Shown piece by piece: positions 58,264-64,000 of a DNA stretch of 64,000 nt. The DNA comes from Kiloniellaceae bacterium (GTDB taxonomy: Bacteria > Pseudomonadota > Alphaproteobacteria > Kiloniellales > J153). The notes under the pieces are model-generated. The model had not been told where the DNA came from. It was given only the letters and a program-made list of their open reading frames with translations, and did not search any database. A program made the position numbers and the translations under genes. The stretch lies in contig JAJFGO010000122.1 of assembly GCA_021776095.1 (NCBI GenBank), positions 39,362 through 103,361 on the forward strand. Reading direction: 5' to 3'. The first letter of the stretch is position 1. Each line of letters begins with the position of its first letter.

Positions 58264-58470
58264 CTGGCGCGGCCGAATTTGCGCGACGCGGCCTATGGGG
58301 TGACCGACGCGCACTACGAGACCGTCGGCGCGGCCCTGCTCTGGACTCTCGAAAAGGGGCTCGGCACAAGCTGGACCCAGGATGCTGCGGCAGCTTGGAC
58401 CGCCGCCTACGGTTTTATCGCCGGCGTCATGCAGGGCACGCCGGAACCTGCGGCGGCCAAGGTGGCGTGA
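58264..58470 (+). pseudogene. C-terminal remnant of a globin-like protein
   Basis: The reading frame LARPNLRDAAYGVTDAHYET, then VGAALLWTLEKGLGTSWTQD and AAAAWTAAYGFIAGVMQ matches the C-terminal F-G-H helices of bacterial globins (YGVxxxHYxxVGxALLxTLExxLGxxWTxxxxAAW). The proximal-His region and first half are absent: the frame upstream runs into the radC hairpin. So only about 70 codons remain, and it is probably a remnant. A short functional protein starting at a TTG (58279) cannot be excluded. Confidence 0.6.
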
Positions 58471-58513
58471 CCCGCGCCACGACACTTTGCCGCCAAACTT
58501 AAGGAAAGCTGAC

Positions 58514-58807
58514 ATGACGAAAGCCTATTGGATAGTCCGGGTTTCGGTGAGAAACGCGGACCGCTACCCGGAGTACCTGGCGGCTGCGCGCCCCGCCTTC
58601 GAGAAATTCGGGGCCCGGCACATAGTTCGCGGCGGCCGCCACGAGGTTATGGAGGGAACGGCCCGCGAGCGGAATGTGGTGGTCGAGTTCAAAGACTACG
58701 CGACCGCGCTCGCCTGCTATCGCTGCCCCGAATATCAAGCCGCCAAGGCGATCCGCAACGCCAACGCCGATGCGGACTTCGTCGTCGTCGAGGGGGCCGC
58801 CGGCTGA
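58514..58807 (+). CDS. DUF1330 protein (97 aa)
   Basis: A 97-residue DUF1330 protein, an alpha/beta ferredoxin-like small dimeric fold. Hallmarks: KAYWIVRVSVRNADRYPEYL at the start, GARHIVRGGRHEVMEG and VVVEFKDYATALACYRCPEY in the middle. Function unknown for the family. A good ribosome site (AAGGAAAG, seven bases upstream) decides the ATG at 58514. It is convergent with the MaoC-like gene, with a 1-base gap. Confidence 0.9.
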   Translation: MTKAYWIVRVSVRNADRYPEYLAAARPAFEKFGARHIVRGGRHEVMEGTARERNVVVEFKDYATALACYRCPEYQAAKAIRNANADADFVVVEGAAG

Positions 58808-58808
58808 C

Positions 58809-59273
58809 TTAGTCGGAGGCCTCGGCGTCAGGCCGGCACCGGAGAATATGGATCCCGGTAAAGGTCATCACGATCTCGCCGGTTTGGGTCTTGATCTCGT
58901 AGGCCATAGTCAAGGTGCCCCGGTCCGGGCGCGAACGGGATTCGCGCTTGGCGACCACCTCGACCTCGGTATGCAGGGTATCGCCGGGCCGCACCGGGGC
59001 CAGCCAGCGCAGCTCATCCATACCAGGCGAGCCAAGCGAGCAGGCATTGATCACATTGGCCTGATAGAACATGCGAAAACCCAGGGCCAGGGTCTGAAAC
59101 CCACTAGCGATCAAGCCGCCATAGGATGACTCCGCGGCTGCTTCCATATCCAGATGAAAGGGTTGCGGGTCGTAGCTCATGGCGAAGTCCAGGATTTGCG
59201 ACTCGCTAAGGGTCGCGCCTGGGCTGCTGAAGCGCTCGCCGATCTGGAAGTCCTCGAAGTAGCGCGCGCTCAT
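58809..59273 (-). CDS. MaoC-like dehydratase (hot-dog fold)
   Basis: A 154-residue MaoC-domain protein. The hydratase 2 pattern YFEDFQIGERF, then FAMSYDPQPFHLDMEAAAES holds the catalytic Asp (about 34) and His (about 39) with SYGGLIASGFQTLALGFRM next. Such enzymes hydrate enoyl-CoA thioesters in fatty acid or PHA metabolism. The specific substrate is not evident. Length is normal for a single-domain member. Convergent with the DUF1330 gene. Confidence 0.9.
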   Translation of the reverse strand: MSARYFEDFQIGERFSSPGATLSESQILDFAMSYDPQPFHLDMEAAAESSYGGLIASGFQTLALGFRMFYQANVINACSLGSPGMDELRWLAPVRPGDTLHTEVEVVAKRESRSRPDRGTLTMAYEIKTQTGEIVMTFTGIHILRCRPDAEASD

Positions 59274-59360
59274 TTCCTCTTTAGCCCCTTGGATCTAATC
59301 GATTTGTTGGCCCCGAGTATGCCCGAGCCATTCGGGCGCCGCCACCGGGCGCGGTCCGAC

Positions 59361-59849
59361 TCATTTGCCGCCGGCAAGCTCGAGCCGCAGGTAGCGTACG
59401 TCCTCCAGCGGGTTGTCGTAGTAGGCCGGTATCTCCCGAAAGCCAAGGTCGTCATAGAGCGCATGGGCGGCAGCCATGTTGCCCAGGGTGTCGAGGCAGA
59501 TGGCACCGTGCCCGGCGGCCCGCGCCGCCGCCAGACAGGTCTCCGCCAGTTGCCGGCCGAGGCCGTGGCCGCGAAACGCCTGGCGCACCCACAGGCGTTT
59601 CATCTCGCAGTCGCCGTCCATTAAGGGGCGCAGGCCGATGCAGCCCGCTAGCTTGCCATCCACATGGGCCAGCCAAAGTCCACCGGCCGGCGGCGCGTAG
59701 CCGCCCGGCAACTTGGCTAACTCCTCGTCGAAGTTCTGGAAGCACAGATCGACGCCGAGCCATTGCTGATACTCCAGGAACAGGGCGCGGATCGTCTCGA
59801 TCGCCGCCGCATCGCGCACCGCTGCGATGACGACACGGGCGTCAGACAC
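59361..59849 (-). CDS. GNAT-family N-acetyltransferase
   Basis: A 162-residue acetyltransferase. The acetyl-CoA loop is RLWVRQAFRGHGLGRQLAET (R/Q-x-x-G-x-G/A motif A, about 92-105), with CLDTLGNMAAAHALYDDLGF (motif B) after it. It is the single-domain RimI-like type. The acceptor is not predictable. It starts eight bases inside the PhzF-like gene's end (59842), so the two are coupled. Confidence 0.88.
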   Translation of the reverse strand: MSDARVVIAAVRDAAAIETIRALFLEYQQWLGVDLCFQNFDEELAKLPGGYAPPAGGLWLAHVDGKLAGCIGLRPLMDGDCEMKRLWVRQAFRGHGLGRQLAETCLAAARAAGHGAICLDTLGNMAAAHALYDDLGFREIPAYYDNPLEDVRYLRLELAGGK

Positions 59850-60633
59850 GGACGCGCCCCTCCATATAAGGCGTAACCCGGCCCGAGATCAGCACCCGCT
59901 CGCCCCGATCCTCAACCTCCAACTCGCCGCCCCGTTTGGAGATCTGGCGCGCGGTCATCTTGGTCTTGCCCAGGCGCTTGGCCCAGTAAGGTGTCAGGAT
60001 GCAGTGAGCCGAGCCGGTTACCGGATCTTCCGGAATGCCGGACTGCGGGGCGAAGAAACGCGACACAAAGTCGCAGTCGTCGCCCGGCGCGGTGACCAGG
60101 ACGCCCCGTGTTTTCACAGCGGCCACCTTGGCCATATCGGGGCGCATGTCGCGAATATCCGCTTCGCGCGGGTATACGACCAAGAGGTCCATGGCGTGCC
60201 AGATTTCGACCGGCGCCACACCGAGAGCGGCGACCACATCCGGGTCGTCCGGCGCGCGCTCGCGCTTCAGCGCCGGAAAGTCGAGGGTGAAAAGCTCGCC
60301 CCGGCGAGTCACGGTCAAGAGGCCGCTACGGGTGTGGAAACGCATGGTATCGGCACCCGGCTTCAAGTGATGAGCGATGACATAGGCACTGCCCAGGGTC
60401 GCATGGCCGCAGATATCGACTTCCGCAACCGGGGTGAACCAACGCAGGTTGTAATCGCCGCCCCGCGGCACCAGGAACGCCGTTTCCGATAAATTGTTCT
60501 CGGCGGCGATGGCCTGCAGCGTCGCGTCCGGCAGCCAGTTGTCGAGCGGACAGACCGCCGCCGGATTGCCGCTGAACGGCGCGTCGGCGCCCAGCGTGAA
60601 GGCATCGAGCTGATAAATCGGGATCGTCGCCAT
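59842..60633 (-). CDS. PhzF-family isomerase-like protein
   Basis: A 263-residue protein of the PhzF phenazine-biosynthesis-like family, two hot-dog-like halves with the catalytic Glu in NNLSETAFL (about 47). Other hallmarks: FSGNPAAVCPLD, CGHATLGSAYV (about 75) and PEDPVTGSAHCILTPYWA near the C-terminus. ATG 60633 was chosen; an upstream in-frame start adds 16 residues without support. The substrate is unknown; a role in phenazine synthesis is unlikely as no other phz genes are present. Forms a unit with the MBL and GNAT genes. Confidence 0.9.
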   Translation of the reverse strand: MATIPIYQLDAFTLGADAPFSGNPAAVCPLDNWLPDATLQAIAAENNLSETAFLVPRGGDYNLRWFTPVAEVDICGHATLGSAYVIAHHLKPGADTMRFHTRSGLLTVTRRGELFTLDFPALKRERAPDDPDVVAALGVAPVEIWHAMDLLVVYPREADIRDMRPDMAKVAAVKTRGVLVTAPGDDCDFVSRFFAPQSGIPEDPVTGSAHCILTPYWAKRLGKTKMTARQISKRGGELEVEDRGERVLISGRVTPYMEGRVRV

Positions 60634-60641
60634 GCCGCCGT

Positions 60642-61409
60642 TCAGACCGTCAGCACCATGCCGTCCTCGGCGACAGTCCAATCCACATCGGCGCCCACAT
60701 CGACGCCCACGTTGGCGCCCACATCGGCGCGGCCCAGCATGTCGGGGCTAAGATGGGTCAACACCAGGCGCTTGGGCCGGATTTCGTCGAGATGCTCAAG
60801 CACGGTTTCGAGATCGAGATGGAACTTGACCTTCTTGTCATGGAAATAGGCTTCACAGATGAACAGATCGGCATCGCGGGCGGCGTCGATCAGGCTATCG
60901 GTCCACTCGGTATCGCCGCTATAGGCAATCGTCTTGCCGTCGCAGGCGATCCGCAGCGCGAAAGGCGGCGCGCCGCATTGGTGACGCACCAGATAGGGCG
61001 TGACCGAGACCGGACCGTCGTGCCACGAGGTGCCCGCCGCCATCTCGACGATACGCAGATCGAATCGCCAGTCGATCTTGCTGGAACGCGGAAACAGGCA
61101 TTCCATCGTATCCAGCAGGCGCCGTTCCGTCGTCGGCGGCCCGGCGATCACCAACGGCTTGCTTCGGCGGCTCGCGAGCTGCGCGTCGAGCAGGAAGAAC
61201 GGCAATCCGCCGAAATGATCGCCATGCAGGTGGCTCAGCAGCACACAGTCGATTTCGTTCGGATCGATCTCGAATTTGCGCATCGCGATCATCGAGGATG
61301 CGCCGCAATCGATCAGGAAACTGGCGCGCGCGGCGCGAACCAGGAAGCAGGTGTTGAACCGGCCGCCGCTGCCGAACGCATCGCCGCAGCCAAGAAACCG
61401 CAGTTCCAT
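60642..61409 (-). CDS. Metallo-beta-lactamase-fold hydrolase with a C-terminal Val-Gly-Ala/Asp repeat
   Basis: A 255-residue MBL-fold enzyme. Metal ligands: HLHGDHFGG (about 60, HxHxDH), the Asp in YSGDTEW (about 168) and His in LTHLSPD (about 218). It resembles RNase Z-like and PhnP-like members and ends with DWTVAEDGMVLTV. Near the C-terminus it has a four-unit repeat (ADVGANVGVDVGADVD) coded by 12-bp units at 60684-60731, which looks like a recent expansion. Its role in the PhzF/GNAT group is unknown. Confidence 0.88.
   Translation of the reverse strand: MELRFLGCGDAFGSGGRFNTCFLVRAARASFLIDCGASSMIAMRKFEIDPNEIDCVLLSHLHGDHFGGLPFFLLDAQLASRRSKPLVIAGPPTTERRLLDTMECLFPRSSKIDWRFDLRIVEMAAGTSWHDGPVSVTPYLVRHQCGAPPFALRIACDGKTIAYSGDTEWTDSLIDAARDADLFICEAYFHDKKVKFHLDLETVLEHLDEIRPKRLVLTHLSPDMLGRADVGANVGVDVGADVDWTVAEDGMVLTV
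60684..60731. repeat. 12-bp tandem repeat (four units) inside the MBL-fold gene
   Basis: Plus-strand text shows CACATCGGCGCC, CACATCGACGCC, CACGTTGGCGCC and CACATCGGCGCG in a row, each 12 bases. It codes four VGA(D/N)-type units and stays in frame. Confidence 0.85.
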
Positions 61410-61414
61410 GAATG

Positions 61415-62185
61415 TCAGGCGCCGATGACGCCGGCTTGCGGGCTCGACGCCTCGGCATGGAGCTTGCGCGGAATCCGCCCGGCTTCGAAGGCAAGCCGGC
61501 CGGCCTGCACGCCGGCCCTCATCGCCGCCGCCATCTTCACCGGATCGCGGGCCTTGGCGATGGCCGTGTTGAGCAGGATACCGTCGCAGCCGAGTTCCAA
61601 CGCCACCGCCGCGTCCGAGGCGGTGCCGATACCGGCATCGACGATCACCGGGATCGATATCCGGTCGCGGATAATCTCGATATTATACGGGTTGCGCAGC
61701 CCCATCCCCGAACCGATTGGCGCGCCCAGCGGCATCACGGCGGCGCAGCCGATATCGGCCAGCTTGCGGCAGGTAATCGGATCGTCATTGCAATAGGGCA
61801 GAACGATGAAGCCGTCCTTGACCAACGCATCGGCGGCGGTGAGCAAATGTTCGACATCGGGGAACAGGGTTTCCTCATCGCCGATGACTTCCAGCTTGAT
61901 CCAATCGGTCTCGATCGCCTCGCGCGCCAACTTGGCGGTAAGCACGGCGTCGCGCGCGGTGTAGCAGCCCGCCGTGTTCGGCAAAACGTGGTAGCGCTCG
62001 CTCAGCAGGTCGATCACGCTTTCACCGCCGCCGGCGACATTGATACGCCGCATCGCCACCGTGACGATTTCCGCTCCCGAGGCGTCAATCGCGTCCATCA
62101 TGATCTGCTGATTGGGATAGCCCGAGGACCCGATCAGCAGGCGGGACCCGAAGCTCGTATCCGCGATGGTCAATGAATTTGGCAT
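61415..62185 (-). CDS. thiG: Thiazole synthase ThiG
   Basis: A 256-residue ThiG, a TIM-barrel enzyme that builds the thiazole phosphate of thiamine from dehydroglycine, deoxyxylulose phosphate and the ThiS thiocarboxylate. Hallmarks: [19 protein letters not shown] (N-terminal), the active-site Lys in [16 protein letters not shown] (about residue 98), and [13 protein letters not shown] (about 177). ATG 62185 was chosen as an in-frame extension to 62230 would overlap thiS. It is last in the thiO-thiS-thiG operon, 10 bases after thiS. Confidence 0.95.
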   Translation of the reverse strand: MPNSLTIADTSFGSRLLIGSSGYPNQQIMMDAIDASGAEIVTVAMRRINVAGGGESVIDLLSERYHVLPNTAGCYTARDAVLTAKLAREAIETDWIKLEVIGDEETLFPDVEHLLTAADALVKDGFIVLPYCNDDPITCRKLADIGCAAVMPLGAPIGSGMGLRNPYNIEIIRDRISIPVIVDAGIGTASDAAVALELGCDGILLNTAIAKARDPVKMAAAMRAGVQAGRLAFEAGRIPRKLHAEASSPQAGVIGA

Positions 62186-62195
62186 CAGTACATCC

Positions 62196-62405
62196 TCATC
62201 CGCCGGAAACCGGCTTGACGATTTCAACATCGTCGCCGGCGGCGATTAGCGCCCCCGGCCATTCGCGGCGCGGCACCACCGCGCCGTTGACCGCGACGGC
62301 GACAAAACGCGCATCCGCGTCCACTCCCTCCAAACGCAGCAGTTCGGCAATCGTGGCGGCGTCCAATGTCCTGCCCTCGCCGTTGATTTTAATTTGCATG
62401 CTCAT
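62196..62405 (-). CDS. thiS: Sulfur carrier protein ThiS
   Basis: A 69-residue ubiquitin-like sulfur carrier. It ends in the diglycine (VKPVSGG) that becomes the thiocarboxylate, and has the ThiS features [13 protein letters not shown] and [16 protein letters not shown]. Its start lies four bases inside the end of thiO, so the two are translationally coupled. ThiF for adenylation is not in the window. Confidence 0.95.
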   Translation of the reverse strand: MSMQIKINGEGRTLDAATIAELLRLEGVDADARFVAVAVNGAVVPRREWPGALIAAGDDVEIVKPVSGG

Positions 62406-63580
62406 TCGCCGCCTCCCGCCGCCAGCGTGGCGCCTTGCGCGTGGAACCGGCCGATCCCGAATGGCGCTATTGCCGGGCTGAGCGATCCATCCAGCACGAA
62501 GGCGCTGACCGCGTCAATGGTCAGCGGCGCCAGAAGCACGCCGTTGCGGTGATGGCCGGTGGCGACGACAAGACCCTCGATGGGCGTCGGCCCGAGGATT
62601 GGCGCATCGTCACGGCTGGTCGGCCGGACCCCGACCCACATCTCCTCAATCGGCAGTTCCTCGATCTGCGGTAGAATCTCCCAGGCGGCCTCCAGCAGCC
62701 GGTGTATGCCGCCCGCCGTCAGGTCCCTATCGAAGCCCTTGTCCTCGACCGTCGCGCCCAGGATCAAGGTTCCGTCCCGGCGCGGCACGATATAGATGCC
62801 CGGACCCCACAGCACATGATCCATGATCGGCGCGCGCGGGTCCATGCGCAGGGACAGCATCTGACCCTTCAGGGGCCGCACCGGGGGGCGCGCCGCCGGC
62901 GGCAGCCCGTCGATATCGTACGACCAGGCGCCAGCCGCCAGCAGAACCATATCGGCGGCAACGGCGCGGCCATCGACCTGAACGCCGCGGGCGCGGCCCG
63001 CCGCCACATCGACCGCCTCGACGGCGGTATGCTCATGCAGCGTGCCGCCGGCGCGCGAAAACGCGGCTTGCAAGGCTAAAACCAATTGCCGGTTATCGAC
63101 CTGATGGTCTTTCTCGCTCAACACGGCGGCGCTGACCGCCGGCGCCAGATGCGGTTCCAGCCGCCGCGCCTGCCCACCGGTCAGCCAAGTCATGTCGAGC
63201 CCGAGCGAGCGGTGGAATTCGTAGGTGTGGCGCAATTCCGCCGCGTCGTCGCGATGCGCCGCGACGACCAACGTACCCTCGCCGCGGTAGCCAAGATCGA
63301 TGCCGGACGCCGCTTCCAACACGCGGGCGAAAGCCGGCCACGCGGCCTGGCTTTCAAGGTTGAGCGCCAGCAGCGCCTCCTCGCCCGGCTCGGTTTCGAC
63401 CTGGGCCGCCAGCATGCCCGCCGCCGCCCAGCTTGCCTCCCGCCCGGCGGCGCCGCGTTCGAACACATCCACCCGGCAACCGGCCGCCGCCAGCCGCCAG
63501 CCGATCCCCAGACCGCAGATACCCGCGCCGATAATCGCGACGGAAGGCCGGTCCGGTTCTTTTGCGATGGCGTTTGACAA
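62402..63580 (-). CDS. thiO: Glycine oxidase ThiO
   Basis: A 392-residue FAD-dependent glycine oxidase of the DAO family, which makes dehydroglycine for the thiazole synthase in the aerobic thiamine pathway. N-terminal FAD-binding motif: IIGAGICGLGIGWRLA. The C-terminal EEMWVGVRPTSRDDAPILGP and VVATGHHRNGVLLAP are typical. The start is TTG 63580, with AGGGAG at the right spacing inside the 3' end of the TPP riboswitch. No ATG gives a full FAD-binding start, so TTG is preferred. Confidence 0.92.
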   Translation of the reverse strand: MSNAIAKEPDRPSVAIIGAGICGLGIGWRLAAAGCRVDVFERGAAGREASWAAAGMLAAQVETEPGEEALLALNLESQAAWPAFARVLEAASGIDLGYRGEGTLVVAAHRDDAAELRHTYEFHRSLGLDMTWLTGGQARRLEPHLAPAVSAAVLSEKDHQVDNRQLVLALQAAFSRAGGTLHEHTAVEAVDVAAGRARGVQVDGRAVAADMVLLAAGAWSYDIDGLPPAARPPVRPLKGQMLSLRMDPRAPIMDHVLWGPGIYIVPRRDGTLILGATVEDKGFDRDLTAGGIHRLLEAAWEILPQIEELPIEEMWVGVRPTSRDDAPILGPTPIEGLVVATGHHRNGVLLAPLTIDAVSAFVLDGSLSPAIAPFGIGRFHAQGATLAAGGGE

Positions 63581-63583
63581 AAA

Positions 63584-63658
63584 CCGCTCCCTACGCTGGC
63601 ATTACCCAGATCAGGTTGTTGGGTATGTTCTCAGCCGAATCAATTCGGCACCCCAGCT
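63584..63658 (-). ncRNA. TPP riboswitch (THI element) upstream of thiO
   Basis: The minus strand carries the conserved parts in order: GCTGGGGTGCC (63657-63647), GGCTGAGAACATACCC, ACAACCTGATCTGGGTAATG, then CCAGCGTAGGGAGCGG (63599-63584). CTGAGA (5' core) and ACCTGATCTGGGTAAT (3' core) are the classic TPP-binding bulges. Its 3' strand contains AGGGAG, the ribosome site of thiO, only 6 bases from the TTG, so TPP binding probably blocks translation of thiO. Position and sequence make this call strong. Confidence 0.95.
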
Positions 63659-63864
63659 ATGCGGTATTCTAAATCATCAATCCGGAAATGAAAAGCGGGC
63701 AGCGGCGGCTACGGGGGCTATCGCATATGGCAAATTGCCCCATGGATTATACACGGGACCTGATCAGGTCGTTTTGCTCGGACTTGATCCGAGTATCCAT
63801 GCCTCGGCGGCGCGGGCTTTCGTATATGTCCTCCCAATACGGGTTGCCGCGCCTAAAAGCGGAT
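63659..63864. other. Intergenic segment before the AT-rich contig end
   Basis: GC-rich, about 200 bases. It contains a perfect 14-base palindrome GACCTGATCAGGTC (63757-63770) and a six-base stem CTCGGA/TCCGAG around CTTGA (63778-63794), which resembles dispersed alphaproteobacterial repeats. No gene is supported. Confidence 0.4.
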
Positions 63865-64000
63865 TTTTTAGGTTAAATCCTAAATAAGAGTATACATACC
63901 TCTCTTTTGAAGAAGTTGATATGACTTTTGAATATTCCTCATTATTTTGAAGATCAACATAGTCTTTTGGAGAAATACCACTTAAAAAGTCTACTTCACC
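63865..64000 (-). CDS. Fragment of an oligopeptide ABC transporter binding protein, AT-rich (cut by window edge)
   Basis: The minus strand from the window edge codes in one frame GEVDFLSGISPKDYVDLQNN, then EEYSKVISTSSKERYVYSYL and GFNLKNPL, before joining GC-rich sequence. The pattern (GEVDxLSGIxPKDxxxLxxN...RYVYLGFNxKNPxF) is typical of family 5 extracellular solute-binding proteins (OppA/DppA type) and of AT-rich organisms (codons such as AAA, TTA, ATA). The reading goes into an unrelated tail after NPL and soon stops, so it is broken at the junction near 63865. It is either a horizontally acquired scrap or an assembly chimera. Confidence 0.6.

Noticed and set aside
63757..63770. Palindrome GACCTGATCAGGTC as a transcription terminator of thiO
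   Set aside because: It lies upstream, not downstream, of the minus-strand thiO gene and lacks a T-run.

Overview
The window reads as chromosomal DNA of an alphaproteobacterium, most likely Rhodospirillales-like. Most of it is GC-rich with dense operons. It carries an alphaproteobacterial ChpT phosphotransferase and a DUF3553 protein, the DUF3305/DUF3306 formate dehydrogenase accessory pair, and an exosortase-A-type exopolysaccharide gene set. This placement is inference from gene content. No rRNA, tRNA or CRISPR array was seen.

Layout: (1) 1-5.1 kb: the 5' end of cheA, an iron ABC permease and its binding protein (convergent, with a terminator between them), chpT and a small DUF3553 gene. 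(2) 5.2-9.7 kb: fdsB (fused G+B) and fdsA, a cytosolic NAD-linked formate dehydrogenase, followed by an exported ankyrin protein. (3) 11-22 kb, minus strand: a second, periplasmic respiratory formate dehydrogenase (fdhA, fdhB, cytochrome b subunit) with a TorD chaperone, a Tat-signal peptide protein, DUF3305/DUF3306, a small lipoprotein, a WD40-cytochrome c fusion, a 40-residue membrane peptide and a di-haem cytochrome c. Decayed genes (TonB/TolA-like, NapC, transposase) lie at its edge. (4) 22.4-35.2 kb: a less GC-rich accessory island of surface-sugar genes (PIG-L deacetylase, RfbF-like nucleotidyltransferase, pyruvyltransferase, methyltransferase, DUF4910-type protein, FG-GAP protein, SGNH hydrolase), with remnants of at least three IS families and two inverted copies of a ~155 bp element. 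(5) 35.2-45.3 kb: exopolysaccharide genes typical of exosortase-A (XrtA) loci: three glycosyltransferases, a nucleotide-sugar dehydrogenase, an asparagine-synthase-like amidotransferase, an epimerase and a Gfo/Idh oxidoreductase. (6) 45.4-54.2 kb: a ChaN-like lipoprotein and a ten-gene Mrp-type cation/proton antiporter operon with three NuoL/M/N-like subunits. (7) 54.2-63.6 kb: housekeeping genes (cinA-like, sfsA, map, radC, MaoC, GNAT, PhzF, MBL) and a TPP-riboswitch-controlled thiOSG operon. (8) The last ~140 bases are abruptly AT-rich and encode a piece of an oligopeptide-binding protein in a foreign style, so the contig end may be chimeric or horizontally acquired.

Physiologically the window suggests formate used two ways: oxidised in the cytosol to make NADH, and oxidised in the periplasm to feed electrons to quinone or c-type cytochromes. 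Sodium/proton exchange by the Mrp-type complex and exopolysaccharide production are the other main themes.
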